Below, one piece after another: positions 26,266 through 38,343 of a stretch of DNA of 64,000 nucleotides. The notes beneath the pieces were generated by a model. It saw only the letters and a list, made by a program, of their open reading frames with translations. It did no database searches and was not told the DNA's origin. Each line of letters starts with the position of its first letter. Position 1 is the stretch's first letter. This DNA comes from Chrysaora quinquecirrha. Lineage: Eukaryota > Cnidaria > Scyphozoa > Semaeostomeae > Pelagiidae. Position numbers and translations under genes: made by a program. The stretch lies in assembly GCA_014526335.1 (NCBI GenBank), contig JACTAT010000291.1:2996-66995 (forward strand), given 5' to 3'.

Positions 26266-29099
26266 AGTGCGTTTATACTAATGCAGATACCCTCAGTAAC
26301 AAGCTGCCTGAACTTGAAATTAAGTTAACTGAGTATAAAATTGATATAAGTGCTGTGTCAGAAATATTACCAAAAACCACAAATACTGGTTGGACAGAGT
26401 CGCTTTATTCGATAAAAGGCTATCAACTTTTTACGAACATTGGCAGGTCGGAGTCAAGAGGAGTTGCCCTTTACCTAAAAGACAACTTGAAGGTAAGGCA
26501 ACTAAACTATAGTGTAGATTCCGTTGAATCAGTCTTCGTAGAGATTTTTCTAAATAAAACAGACAAGCTGGTCTGTGGAGTGGTATACAGAAGTCCCTCT
26601 ATAAACAACCATGAAAATGTGACAAGTCTCGTGAAAATGGTAACAGAATGCAGGTCTGATGCTAGAATATTAATCTTTGGAGACTTCAACTATCCAGATA
26701 TAGACTGGGTTAATCATTTATCATTCGCTAATACAAACCATCCAGCTAGTATATTTTTAGAGACTATTGACGATTGCTTTCTTATACAGCATGTTGACCA
26801 GCCGACAAGACACAGAGAGAACCAAACATCAAATTGTCTGGATCTAATATTTTCAAATGATGCCTACTCGGTTCAAAAGCTAGAATACAGAGATCCCTAG
26901 GTTCTAGCGATCATCTTATGATAGAAATGGAATATACAGTTGAGGTTACTCTCGATCACAATCCTCATTCCGAATCAAAACGATACAGATTTGATCGTGG
27001 TGATTATGTTTCGCTTTGTAATGAACTAAATAGTATCGACTGGGATAGTGAATTTAAAGATTTGTCCCCAGACTATATGATGAAAAACTTTGAAACAAAG
27101 CTAACAAGTGCAATGGATCAGTTTATCCCGAAACATATTGCAAAATTTAAACGAACGGGTCATACACAACCAGCATGGATAAATCATAGTATTCTTAAAG
27201 CTCTGAAAAAGAAGCACAATGCGTATAAAAGATGGATGGTAACTAAGACAGGGAAGGACTATGAGAGGTATAAGCTCCAAACTAATACTGCGAAAAAAGC
27301 TGTGCGTAATGGTATAAAAAACTATGAAAAAGGTATTGCAGCAACGATAAAAGTGAATAATAAAAAGTATTGGAGTTATGCAAACTCAAAAAATGAAGTC
27401 TAAAACAAAAGTTCCTGATTTAAAACTGGATGAAAACAATTATACCACTACGGAACAGGAAAAGGTTGATCTTCTAAATGATTTCTTCAGTTCTGTCTTC
27501 ACAAAAGAAAATTTACATAACACCCCGAAGTTTCCAGCGATCCATAATGGACAATTCTTAACTGATATTGAAGTTAATGAAGAAATGGTTCTTGAGAACC
27601 TGAAATCACTGAATCCATCGAAATCTCCCGGACCTGATGGTATCCATCCGAGAATATTAAAGGAAACAGCAGAAGTTATTGCCTATCCACTTTACCTTAT
27701 ATTTAAAAGTAGCCTTGATACAGGCATAGTTCCAAAAGCATGGAGAATAGCAAATGTTACTCCTGTCTACAAAAAAGGTAATAAGAACGCAAAAGAGAAC
27801 TACAGGCCTATCAGTCTAACTTCATTAGTCTGTCGAGTATTAGAAAGAATTATAAAATCAAATATTATGACTCACTTAGAACAGTACAGCCTGTTATCCT
27901 CTGACCAGTTCGGATTTCGAAGCAAACGATCTTGTGTTTCTCAACTCCTAGAATTCTTAGAAGAAGTGACTACTAGTCTTGATGATGGAGATTCTGTTGA
28001 TATAGTTTATTTCGATTTTCAAAAGCATTTGATTCGGTACCCCATCAGCGTTTACTGCATAAAGTACGGTCTTATGGAATTAATGGAAATGTTTTTAACT
28101 GGATTAAATCATTTTTAGAGAATCGAAAACAGCGTGTATTATTAAACGGATATAAATCAAAGTGGAGTAATGTATTGAGTGGAGTTCCACAGGGCAGCGT
28201 GCTGGGACCCTTGCTATTTCTTTTGTACGTTAATGATTTGCCAGATCATGTATATAACTGTGGTGTAAAGATGTTTGCAGACGATTTAAAACTTTATTCT
28301 TCGAGCATTAACAATGAAGCTAGAATTCAGTCTGATATATCAAATATCGACAAATGGTCTAACGACTGGCAGCTACCATTAAACGGTGATAAATGTCATG
28401 TTCTTCAAATTGGCGGTAAATACGAAAGACAAATTGACTACTATCTTCGAGATGAAGACAAGGATACAGAAATTAAAATAAAAGAAGCAACTGACGTTAA
28501 AGATCTAGGTGTTTATATTGACAAAAATCTTAAATTTGATAAGCAAGTAGCTGAGAGTATAAAGAAAGCCAATGGTGTTTTGGGATCCATTAAGAGAACA
28601 TTTAAATTTATTGATAAAATGTATTTCTGTCATTATACAAGAGCCTTGTTCGTCCTCTGCTGGAAAGTGCTGGAGCGATTTGGCATCCATATCTTATCAA
28701 ACATATTAAAGCAATAGAAGCTGTACAAAGAAGGGCAACAAAACTAGTGAGCTCCATTAAAACCTTGCATATGGAGATCGTCTTCGCATATTGAATTTGC
28801 CATCGTTAGAATACAGGCGGCAACGTGGTGATATGATTCTTACATTCAAAATTCTGAATGGTTATATAGACACAGACTCATCTTTGTTCTTCGAAGTAAG
28901 GCAGAACTTTACAAGGGGTCATAACTGGAAATTTTTTAAAAAGAGAAGCAGGTCAAATATCAGAAAGAATTTTTTCTCTCAAAGAGTGGTGAATGACTGG
29001 AATACTCTTAACTGGAATACAGTAAATAGTTCATCAATAGAAGGATTCGAAAAATCGTACGATGATTACAAGTTTTACAGTAGATTTGAATTTAAGTAA
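26262..29099 (+). pseudogene. LINE ORF2 (endonuclease + reverse transcriptase), frameshifted
   Basis: Endonuclease: LKCVYTNADTLSNKL start and FGDFNYPDIDW at about 26680. Reverse transcriptase: SKSPGPDGIHPRILKE, NYRPISLTS, SSDQFGFR, SGVPQGSVLGPLLF and the catalytic FADDLKLYS at 28273. Homology jumps frame near 26898 (DP to GSSDHLM), near 27400, near 28022 (DFQK to AFDSVPH, one A short), near 28650 (RALFV to RPLLES) and again before 28791. At least five small indels prove it inactive. Confidence 0.9.
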
Positions 29100-29174
29100 A
29101 TTTTAGTAACCCAGGGCTGTATAGGCCACATGGCCTTCGCTCCCTTATCTACTTATATTATTATTATTATTATT

Positions 29175-30681
29175 CCTTCACTTATTTGGTTTTTAAATAA
29201 TGATATAATTCTTGCATTAATTTTCCTACAGATTATTGTCTTCCAATCTTTTTCCCCATATCTTTGCATTCTGTTAAGTTGATTTTCATTTCTCTTCAAA
29301 TTTCAGCTAACTGGTTAAACCATGGAAATCATTAAAAACTTAGCATTTGGTTACCGTTTTTGTTAATAATTCTATACCACATTATTTTATATTTCGTTTC
29401 GTAAGTTCGAAATGTAATGGCCATATGTCAAATTCATTATACAGCGCTACCTCCGAGGTTGATTACGGTAGAATACCGAAGTTTCGTAGTGTGTTTCTTA
29501 AAACATAATACTGAATAGCTTATTACTCAAGCTCTGTCATGTAAAGTGTGATGAAAATACGTTACAGGCCTTCCACATTATGAATGAATACAGACAGTGG
29601 CGTATTCACAATCTTGGACATAAAATTACTGGACTTCTGGTGGACCTTTAAGGCCCCCTTCCCTTAAGATCAATGTTGTTCTTGGCTTTGAATTTTACGC
29701 TTGATGGGAGCAGAGGCATTCTCCCTGAAATCTTACATTACAACAACATTGATTGGTGGGGGGGGGGGTACAGTACAATGGAATGTTAACATCAACAACA
29801 AACAGTCCGGATATATTTTGTCCCAGAATGTAGATATTCCAGCATGTTCCAAGAAAAAGTTCAAACTTATAATACGGCTGTCATTCTCCTTGGCTATTCT
29901 AGAGCCTTTGACGAACGAACTGAACTCAAATCTTCGTTTCGTACATAGCCAAACCACAAGGGGCGAAAGTTCTGTGCGATGGTGTGGATGTGTAACATCC
30001 ACAAATCAACAGAAAAGGAGATTTCGCAAGACATGCTTCAAGGGGACGACTTGGCAGGGGAAATCCTTGAGAAGTTCAGCTCAGTCGTCCGCTAGCAAAA
30101 TCAACTATTTAACCGAATAACATTTTTTCGTTCTGCAAAGTATTTTCTTTTAGTACTTTTCAGACTTAAAAAATTATTAACCAACCAGGAGTAGAAATTG
30201 TTAACCAACCAAGTTTTAATTACCTAGGTCTATTCGATTTACAATTTATTTCATACATACACCTTCTCTGTAGCAGTCCTACTGTATTTAACAGTCAAAT
30301 CAGAGGCCATAATTAAGAGGAGGCAAATTGAAATATGTTGTTTCTTTTAAAACTTGCTTCTAAAGAAAGCTTGATAGAGAGAGGGATAAATGGACCTTTT
30401 CCGGTAGTTCAATCATCGTTGAATTTCTTTTCCTAAAAGTTTGTCGTAATTTATGCCGCTGATGTTAGACCTTGACAAATACGGTATCGACGGATGATTT
30501 CTGTCAAAGCAAATTTTCCTCCATGATTCAGGTCATTACTTTTATTGTGTCAACTGATCTTGTTTTTCCATACTCTACATTACAGTGTGCTATGGAAAGT
30601 CTCCTCGCACTGTCGAACAGATTTGAGATTGAGTAGTCATCTTGTAATACTCCGAGTGTTTTGAGGGTCGAGAAATTTAAC
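29175..30681. other. No gene seen; 3' flank of GPCR
   Basis: AT-rich spacer. At 29752-29768 there is a poly-G run. The part at about 30425-30615 is homologous, in opposite orientation, to sequence inside the downstream tandem units (about 39250-39450, 43160-43360 and 62770-62980). Confidence 0.5.
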
Positions 30682-31590
30682 TCAAGGCATTGTATTTTCC
30701 AGATTTCCTTGTTGAGAAGAAACTTGTTGAATTCTGTTGATAAAGCAATCCCTTAGACACTGTGATATATAGCGTTTAATATCATTGTTTAAAGCCATAA
30801 ATATGATTGCGTTAAGCAGTGAATTAACAGCAACGAGACTCAAGAAGCTCAAATATATCTGAACTGATAATGCTGAATGCATGACAACAGCTATAGTCGA
30901 ATATACAAGAGCAGGAGCATAGCATATCAATGCTGAACTCAGTATTAACAAAACTGCTTTGGCAAACTCCTTCTTTGGTGCTCTTTGTCGGGCAGCATTA
31001 ACTGTTGCCGCTCTCTCGCTATCTGAAAACATGCCGTTTACACGACTTCTTAAAGATTGGAATGCTCTTGCGTACTGGATGAAAAGAAATAATAGAAACA
31101 CTTCATTTGCCGAGTTGAAAAATATGTTTGCAGGTCGATCAAATCCAAAAAAACCTCCAATTAGATGGACTGCATTCATTAATATCCATGCAATTAGCAT
31201 GCCAATTATCAATGCGACTCCTCTTCTATTTGTCATAATTGTTGTATATCGTGTCAGGAATCTCACATGAATGTAGCGATCAATGGCTATCGTGATGACC
31301 ATAAAATATGAAAATTGACCGAAGAAAAACAAAGTGCTGTAACTGCAAATAAATAATACCCAATTCACCTTTCCGAATATCAAAGGAAGAGGCGTCGAAG
31401 ATACAAGGACAACTCCAATGCAGATACCCGAAAGACTCAAAATGAAAATTAATTTGTGTGAAACTGAGTTAAGTTTTCCCAATTTTCGCAATGCATGGAC
31501 TGAAAACGAATTCACAAATATAATAAGCACCCCAATAGTGAATAGTAAGATTAAAAATGGTTTCATAGTATCATTCTCAAGAACAAACAT
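30682..31590 (-). CDS. Intronless rhodopsin-like (class A) GPCR
   Basis: Seven-transmembrane receptor of 302 residues from the ATG at 31590 (MFVLENDT); an in-frame stop lies shortly upstream, so no longer ATG start exists. The short N-terminus has one N-glycosylation site (NDT). TM1 FLILLFTIGVLIIFVNSFSV with the conserved N; TM2 LIFILSLSGICIGVVLV, where the usual Asp is Gly; TM3 ends ITIAIDRYIHVRF with an intact DRY; TM4 has the conserved W (AWILMN); TM5 with a short second extracellular loop lacking Cys; TM6 ALICYAPALVY, a CYAP variant of CWxP; TM7 VNSLLNAIIF in place of NPxxY. The basic third loop (ARQRAPKKEF) suggests G-protein coupling. Ligand unknown. The compact loops recall the adenosine/melanocortin-like group. 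A broken relative lies at 35310-36125. Confidence 0.9.
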   Translation of the reverse strand: MFVLENDTMKPFLILLFTIGVLIIFVNSFSVHALRKLGKLNSVSHKLIFILSLSGICIGVVLVSSTPLPLIFGKVNWVLFICSYSTLFFFGQFSYFMVITIAIDRYIHVRFLTRYTTIMTNRRGVALIIGMLIAWILMNAVHLIGGFFGFDRPANIFFNSANEVFLLFLFIQYARAFQSLRSRVNGMFSDSERAATVNAARQRAPKKEFAKAVLLILSSALICYAPALVYSTIAVVMHSALSVQIYLSFLSLVAVNSLLNAIIFMALNNDIKRYISQCLRDCFINRIQQVSSQQGNLENTMP

Positions 31591-32573
31591 TTTCTTGGCG
31601 AAAAATGTGCCCAAAGCCTCCTTTGGTGTTTTATTCACTTGTTATACATCCAAAATTGTAAATAAATCATAATAACATAACAAGATTGAATTGGTTTTGT
31701 AGCAAATTCCTTGAAGATGAAATCAAAATCCAATTGTTTTTCTCGCTTTCCTTCTCAGATTACAAACCTTTTGTAGATGAAAAGATTACATTTATCATAC
31801 ATACGTTTTGTCTCTCGATCCATATAACTTTAAACTGTTATTATAATCAAATTGTAAGCATCCAAACTTCTTCATAACTGCCAAAAACAAACTGCTACGA
31901 GTACTCGTACAGTTAATTTTAAGCACGATCTTCAGGCGTTTTAATTTTGAAAATTTTCTAATTTGAAATGTTTGTACACCTGAAGTAGCTTTTTAACAAA
32001 GCCTTGTATAAAATATTTGATTTAAAATTTACTAAAACAATGTTAAAAACCTCTTATCTATCTCCGATTCATAATTAATAAAATGATATTTGCTCGTGTA
32101 TTTCCACGCATAATACAGAGAAGAGAGGAGAGAAGAAACACGGCGTTTTTACAACATAACACAACTAATTTTCTCTGCCTCAAGAAACATACATGACATA
32201 GAATAATACAATAGACCTTTTCAAAGAGGTCTGGGTGGGCGCGACATTTTCTGGAAGATGGTGGATGTGTTGAGTATGGTAATCCTCTCGGTGATCAAAG
32301 ACCTGGAGGTAGGGCGCCAGATTTTGCTGGAGTTTCACATTTAATTGGAGTGGAACTGAAATAAAGAATTCAAGTCCTAGCTTATGTGCTTAGCGGTAGC
32401 CGGGCATTTCATCCAGTATTTCATTTCCATGAGTTACTTGCATCTTGAATCTTGTTTCTTGAGTTTCCGCAGATGTTTTCAAAATTTATGCATGCTCGTT
32501 TATTCCCTTTCTATGTTTGAAGGATGAAAACATGATGTAGGGGTTTTCGGCAAACCGAAAGAAATAGGGCATA

Positions 32574-33590
32574 CCGTAAAAACCAGACCCTAGGACGTGA
32601 GACCCCTGAGACCTTTAGGACCATTAAGTACTGACATCAAAAAGGACCGTTAACACCAGAGGGTATTCGCCTTCTAAGAACAATAGAAGAGCGCAGTAGG
32701 CTTTCAGTCCGGGTTTTCTTAGTAGCTGTACTTCCGCTATTTGGCTGCTTGCCTTCTCTTGCGTCTCTCAGTCAATACTTTTTATTAATAAATCTTTGTT
32801 GTTTGGATAGCTAACTGTCGGCCAAAATAAAAATATTTCTTTTCAGTTTAATGCAATTTTTAAGCATCGATAGATGCCTTAAAACTAGATTCTGAGTTCT
32901 TGAGATATTACCAAGCTGTGCAGCTGTCGTGGCCGCTTTTCATTCAAATCCATAAACTTTCATATTGCATCGCGAGGCCAAACGAAGAATCACCCCCACA
33001 CCCAAACATAACAAACCGCCTAAAATCCCTTCAAATCAAGCCACTTTCGACATGTGCTCTGGATCTAATCATGCTGTAATAAATAGAAGTCAACAGCAAA
33101 TCTCTTCTCTCAAAACTTATTTTGTTCCGGTCGCTACATAAAAATTGTTCTAGCCAAACAAGAAATCCCAAGAAATGTCTTCGCTGCAATAAAGGCGAAT
33201 AAAGGGAAATTGATATAAATTGAGACTGAGAAACCTGATGGCAGACAGCCAAAAAGAGCGCTAAAATAACAGACATCTATCGAAACTTAAAAAATTGTAT
33301 TAACCTGAAAAGAAGTGTTTTTGTTTGGGCCATAGCTCTAAGACAGTGAGGTATTCAAACAACAAAAATTCAACAATAAAAAGCATTGACTACTGAGAGA
33401 CGTAAGAGAAGGCAGGCAGCCAAATAGCGGAAGTACAGCTACTAACAAAACCCGGAATGAGAGCCTACTGCGCTCTTCTATTGTTCTTAGAAGGTGAATA
33501 CCCTCTGGTGTTAACGGTCCTTTTTTATGTCAGTACTTAATGGTCCTAAAGGTCTCAGGGGTCTCACGTCCTAGGGTCTGGTTTTTACGG
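32574..33590. mobile_element. TA-flanked DNA transposon with ~290-bp inverted repeats, non-autonomous
   Basis: Starts CCGTAAAAACCAGACCCTAG at 32574; the inverse of this ends at 33590, with TA on both sides. The arms reach to about 32870 and 33280 with a short centre. No transposase ORF. TA duplication fits Tc1/mariner-type mobility. Confidence 0.8.
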
Positions 33591-33853
33591 TATGGCAAGA
33601 AATAGACCTAGATAGATAGATACATAGGAATCAGGAATGTTGTAACAAAAGAACTTGTAACAAAAGATAGGCATTTCTATTCTCTGTGAAGAAATGAAAA
33701 CAATTGTAAAAACAATAATTTGCTCATTGTTCCACCACCCCGTACTGGGTCTTCTAAACTATTAAACACGAAATGCTCCTGCTCTGTTTCATGTGGAAAC
33801 GCGATTCTTGTTTTGAACGAAGCCTTTTCTGCCTAGGTAGTTTTTCCCGTATT

Positions 33854-34319
33854 CAGGGGCGGCGCCAGCCGCCAAAATGTGGGGTGGACTTTTTAGGAAA
33901 ATTTTTTAGGAACCACGCCCTTTAGAATCGCGGAAAACGCCCTTTAAAGCGCTTGAGTGACGCCCTTTTTTGGAACGAATGAAAGATAGTATCCTAATTT
34001 TGGCAGAGACGAAACAGTCAGTGAAGGGCAATAAACTTAACAAGAACGTCATTATTAACTCAAGACACAACATAAACCTATGAAAATATTGTTCACTGCA
34101 TGATTGTTTTCAGCTGCTTCTTTTTCCTTCTTCCAAAAGGCAACCTCTCTTGATTCAGAAAGGAGTGGGAATTCAAGTGAAGTCTTAAGGAAGGAAAATG
34201 ACTCATCAGCCCCCCCCCCTCACCATTTTCTCATCGGATTTCGGCAAATTACAAAATCGATCTTCAAGAAAACTGGGGGGGACACGTTACCCCCAGTCCA
34301 CCCCGTGGCGCCGCCCCTG
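33854..34319. mobile_element. hAT-type MITE (GC-rich ends)
   Basis: Ends CAGGGGCGGCGCCA and TGGCGCCGCCCCTG are a perfect 14-bp inverted repeat, flanked by CCCGTATT and GCCGTATT (7 of 8). 466 bp, no ORF. Confidence 0.85.
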
Positions 34320-35309
34320 GCCGTATTTTTCCAAATGCTTTTGGTGTTTCAAGTTGATCAAAGGTTCGATTTTCTCTCGGTTTTGAAGTGTTTGGTTTGC
34401 ACTCAACGCATCATGATTCTTTTGTTCTACTTTATTTTATATTTTAATTAAACGGCCCAAGAAATCATAAGCTCTGCTTCTCTTGGGTCGTATAGTATAC
34501 AATATTTTTTACCTTGTAATTAGGATTGTATACTATGAAAAAAGTTGAATTGAATTGAATTGTTCTGCCTTAATTTGTTTACGACTCAATCAAAAGCCAT
34601 TTGCGCAAAAGCAATTTTACAAGTATCTCTAAAAGCTGGAACAAGGAACAAAGTCAGAAATGATCGGGAATGAGTAGGAGACAGCGGGAATAAGTGGAAC
34701 ATGCGGGAACGAACGGGAAAGAGTAATGGCAAAAGCGGAAATCAATTGAAATTCACCGCAAGCAGGTGAAAACAAGGGGGCTCAGGTGGCTGTCAAGGAA
34801 AAATGAGTGTGGATTTAGAAGAAAAACAGCTACACCTACAGAGGGGGTGAAGCTGCAATCTTGGACAAAATATATTGGAACGGCCTAAATAGTTTTGCTA
34901 TTCTGTATTGATTCCCCCTTCTCCCCCGTTACAATGTTGTTTCGTACAAAATTTGTCTTGCTCTAGTACCAACATTGCTTTGGGGGTAAAAGGGGGAAGC
35001 ATTGGAGATATGGAAGTAGAAAATCAATGGAATAAGCCTTATTCCTTGGAGAAAATGCCTTGTTCCAAATATTTTGTCCAAGATTGCTGGATTCAGTGGG
35101 AATCAGAGTGAACAAACGGGAACTGGGTTAAAATTAGTGGCGATTATATTCTGTTCATGGCGATTCCATAATCATATAGGCATGATCTCATCCTTCAAAC
35201 ATGGCTAATGGGTACCTTTAATTCTTCCATTATTCGTGAATTTATAGGCCTAAATATGTCTGAACTGGACAATACTGGAGGATTAACAATAACTATAGTC
35301 GAGTCTCTA
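34320..35309. other. No gene seen
   Basis: Spacer between the hAT MITE and the GPCR pseudogene, with no feature I can support. Confidence 0.4.
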
Positions 35310-36125
35310 CACAGAGTACACTGCGAGTGTTTCGAGGCTTGAGAAATTTGACTGTGCTGTATTTTCCTCGTTTCTTGCTTGAGAAGAAACTTGTTGACTT
35401 CTGTTTGTAAAGTCATAATTGATACATTGTATCAAATCGCGTTTAATATCATGGTTTAATGCCATAAATATGATTGCAACGGACATTAAAGAAGGTTTAA
35501 TCTGGATGATCGTCGCGTATACATAGGCGGGTACATAGCATATCAGTGCTGAACTGACTATTAACAAAACTGCTTTGGAAAGCTCTTTCTTTGATGATCT
35601 TTGTCTCTTTGTTGGGCAGCATTAACTGTTGCTGCACTCTCTGACGCTATCCAACGCTGCTGAAATAATCCCTTTACACGACTTCTTAATGCTTTTAACG
35701 CTCTTGCGTATTGAACGGAAAGAACTGATATAAACATTGCATTTGCCGAGTAGAATGATGTATATGCAGGTCCAGCAAATCCAAAAATGTCTTCACAAAT
35801 AAGGACTGCATTCATTAATATCGTTGCAAATAGCACATTGATGATAACTTTAGCTCCTCTGCTATTTCTCATAATTGTTGGATACTTTGTCAAGAATCTC
35901 ATATGAATGTAGCGATCAGTGGCTATCGTTATTACCATGAAGAACGACAATTGACAAATAAGTAGAGAACAATGAAACCAAATATATATATACCAACGAA
36001 TACATTTTTCCATTCAATATAAAAAGAAAAGGAGTTGCGGATACAAGGAACACTCCGATGCAGACATCTGAAAGACTCAAAACGAAAATGAACTTGTGTG
36101 AAACCTTCCTTTGAGTCTTTGAGCG
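35310..36125 (-). pseudogene. Broken GPCR related to 30682-31590
   Basis: Residues align to the intact receptor in pieces and in different frames: KVSHKFIFVLSLSDVCIG (TM2, about 36110), FFMVITIATDRYIHMRFLTKY (TM3, with DRY read as TDRY), a TM4-TM5 block to SESAATVNAAQQR, then after a frameshift near 35570 a TM6 piece (SSALICYVPAYVYATI). TM1 is missing, and the TM6-TM7 link is deleted so that TM6 runs almost directly into IIFMALNHDIKR. The C-terminal tail (QQVSSQARNEENT) matches the intact gene. The 5' end abuts sequence belonging to the tandem units, so a rearrangement removed its start. Confidence 0.9.
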
Positions 36126-36908
36126 AGACTCGAAATGACATTTTTTGCCATTAGACAATAGAATCACACAATCTGAATTTCCTGCAATTAAACTCTCTTT
36201 CTTTGCTCTCTTGAGATGTCTTGGCTTTTAAGGTGAATCTCCACTAGTCGAGCGATTCGACTTATTCCGCGGCAATTTATTGCGAGTGCAGCAAGTCATC
36301 ATCTCCACAAAGTGGAAATTGTCGAGTGACTTTGTTTGGCGCAATTTTTTGACTCTATTGACTCTGGACAGACAACACCGGGTTTGGAAGCACTGGAGCA
36401 GTAGGGGCAGCTGCTCCCTTCCCTTATGCTACGGGGGCATTGCTGTGCCCTTCTGATAATCTTTAAAATGCTTTAACGTTTACTAGTTGCGTTGTTCAGT
36501 CGTTTCGTTCTTTCGATCACTAAAAACTAGCCCCCTTAGACATAACAGAATTGCTGTATTTCCGCAAATATGTATTTTGCATAGCTCTAAACTTTTGCAG
36601 AGCTCAACACTGACTGCAGAGGTTGCCCTTGAGCATTGAAAAACATTACATTTGCCTCTTAGGGCTTAGCCTGCGTGCAGATTCAACTGGTCTTTACCTT
36701 CAGGCTGTTTATGGCAATGAGTCTGCGTATCTAGATAATGCTAGAATTTCAAAACGAGAAAGAAACACTAGAAACAATGCATGAATATTCGATTTTGCAC
36801 AATTCATTGCTCTATCTTTCCATACGCATACTATTAAGTATTCAACTTTGTTTTATAATAACAAATCTTAGTTCATTACTTCAATATTCGTAATCAGCTT
36901 GTTCACGT

Positions 36909-38127
36909 TCATCCAAAAATCGTCTGAAAGAGAAATCAAAATTATTCACCCATCTTAAAATAAAAGTAAATTGATGCAATTATTCGAGTATAGGCATAAA
37001 AAAAGTAAAACGCTCGACAGTCAATATAACTTTTTTCAAGAAATTAATTTATATCTGGAAATTCATAGTTATGAAAAATTTCATGCGTTATCCTTGTTTC
37101 CTTTCTGTTGGTAAATCAGTAAAATTTCGATTTGAGCTACTAATTTTGATAAACTCTACATTCTGAAATAAACATTTAGAAAGCAATTGCGTGAAAGGTT
37201 GAGAAACAATTTAGAAGTTAAGAGCTGAGGTGGGTTCCTCTTAAAACATATGATTAAAGTTTGACTTCGACTAACAGTAGTTAACAGTAAAAAGAAAATG
37301 TAATGTTTTTGTTACCTGTAAATTGGCGACTTTATTTTTAAATTCTTTCGAGTCAATGAAGGTTTTGAGGTGTGAAGAAAAGGACAATCCATTTCTACAT
37401 CTCTTTTCATGATGAAGAAAGCCATCGACGTCAGGAAAACGTTGGAGGACGAAACGATATAACAGAGATACTCTTCTTCTGCATGCCAATCCCTATGTTG
37501 AAGAAAATATAATTTTTTTATTAAAAAAAATTTGTTTTGAATATCCTTCCATATTTAGTAATCACAGTGGAGCTTCATAAATGGACAAGTCTTACAACGG
37601 ACAGGTTCGAAAAACAGCGAAATCATTTCTTCTCCAAGGGTCATTTCATTGGAAAAGCAACCTCAATAATACCGACATCTCTCTCTACAACAGACATAAA
37701 TTTGCCCCCAGGTGTCCGTTTTACGGAGGTTCAACTGTGAAAAGTTGAGCAAATAAACTTGCAAATATCTCACCGCTCTTTCTGGACTTTTGTTGATTTG
37801 TTTAACAATGGAGTAAAATGAAGTTCCTGAACTACATTTCTTTACATAGTAATTAAATCCACTCTTGTCAGGAATACGATGCAGTAAGCCAAGATAGAGA
37901 CCATAAACACTCCTTTGACAAACGGAAACTGTAGAATAATATCAAACATACTCAAATTAGCAATACTGATTGTGTTACTTGAGATAACTTCAACTTCGAT
38001 CAATATCAATCATATAGATGCCCAATGTCGAATAATATGCTAGTATAATTTATTAAATACAAACATGCGTGAGCAGCTGAACAGCAAATAAGAGCTAATG
38101 CCACAATTGTTAAAGCCTTCATGATTC
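36909..38127 (-). CDS. Secreted double-DUF4214-like protein, copy A
   Basis: Coding exons 38122-38065, 37928-37774, 37492-37316 and 36923-36909, all GT-AG with matching phases (1, 0, 0): 134 residues. Exon 1 starts inside 38127, behind a 5'UTR intron. Residues 1-19 (MKALTIVALALICCSAAHA) are a signal peptide, so the product is probably secreted. Exon 2 (about 20-71) and exon 3 (72-130) each encode one domain with no gap between them: Cys, LY, RxPD, GF, Cys, GxSF, SxE in the same register, 20 of 51 positions identical by my count. The pattern LYR..L.R.PD..G.....C..G.S....F..S.EF matches the DUF4214 family known mainly from bacterial extracellular proteins. Two Cys lie 28 residues apart in each domain and may form a disulfide. 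Exon 4 adds only TIFG and stop. Function unknown. DUF4214 assignment is from memory of the family pattern. Confidence 0.8.
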
Positions 38128-38237
38128 CTAAAAATAACAATGACAAATGTATAAAACCTCGCAGCCCTATAACTATTCAAATAAAACTATAAGCATCGTT
38201 TCAAACGTGCGCAAACAATTCAGGCTGAAATACTTAC

Positions 38238-38310
38238 AAGAATTACGTACCAAATCGAGTACCAGATTTGAATCAAGTCGTATCGGCTGTTTGCGGGAAC
38301 TTTTTCTTGC
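38238..38310 (-). other. Predicted 5'UTR exon of copy A
   Basis: Lies between the TATA box and a GTAAGTA donor at 38237-38231; the matching acceptor TTATTTTTAG sits just before the coding exon at 38127. The upper limit (about 30 bases below the TATA box) is inferred. The same layout is conserved in B, C and D. Confidence 0.55.
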
Positions 38311-38335
38311 AACTATCGAAGCTCCTTTCTTGCTC

Positions 38336-38343
38336 TTTATATA
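38336..38343 (-). promoter_or_regulatory. TATA box of copy A
   Basis: TATATAAA on the minus strand in the context GGCTCTTATATAAAGAGC, about 215 bases upstream of the start codon. It is preceded by a conserved AGATGTCTTGGCTC block shared by all copies. Confidence 0.7.

Larger units (their letters stand above)
25300..29174 (+). mobile_element. Decayed LINE (CR1/L2/Rex1-like non-LTR retrotransposon)
   Basis: Order: ORF1 with coiled coil and CCCH fingers, ORF2 with apurinic-type endonuclease then reverse transcriptase, and a 3' tail of ATT repeats at 29155-29174 in place of poly(A). No RNase H domain is visible. A short-repeat 3' tail and a YTNA-type endonuclease start fit the CR1/L2/Rex1 group. 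The 5' end is not defined. ORF2 is broken by several indels, so this copy is dead. Confidence 0.85.

Noticed and set aside
37271..37489. Alternative frame of exon 3 (WHAEEEYLCYIVSS...), which looks like a membrane segment
   Set aside because: Only the CRRRVSLLYRFVL frame joins in phase with the signal peptide and domain 1 and aligns with domain 1 residue for residue.
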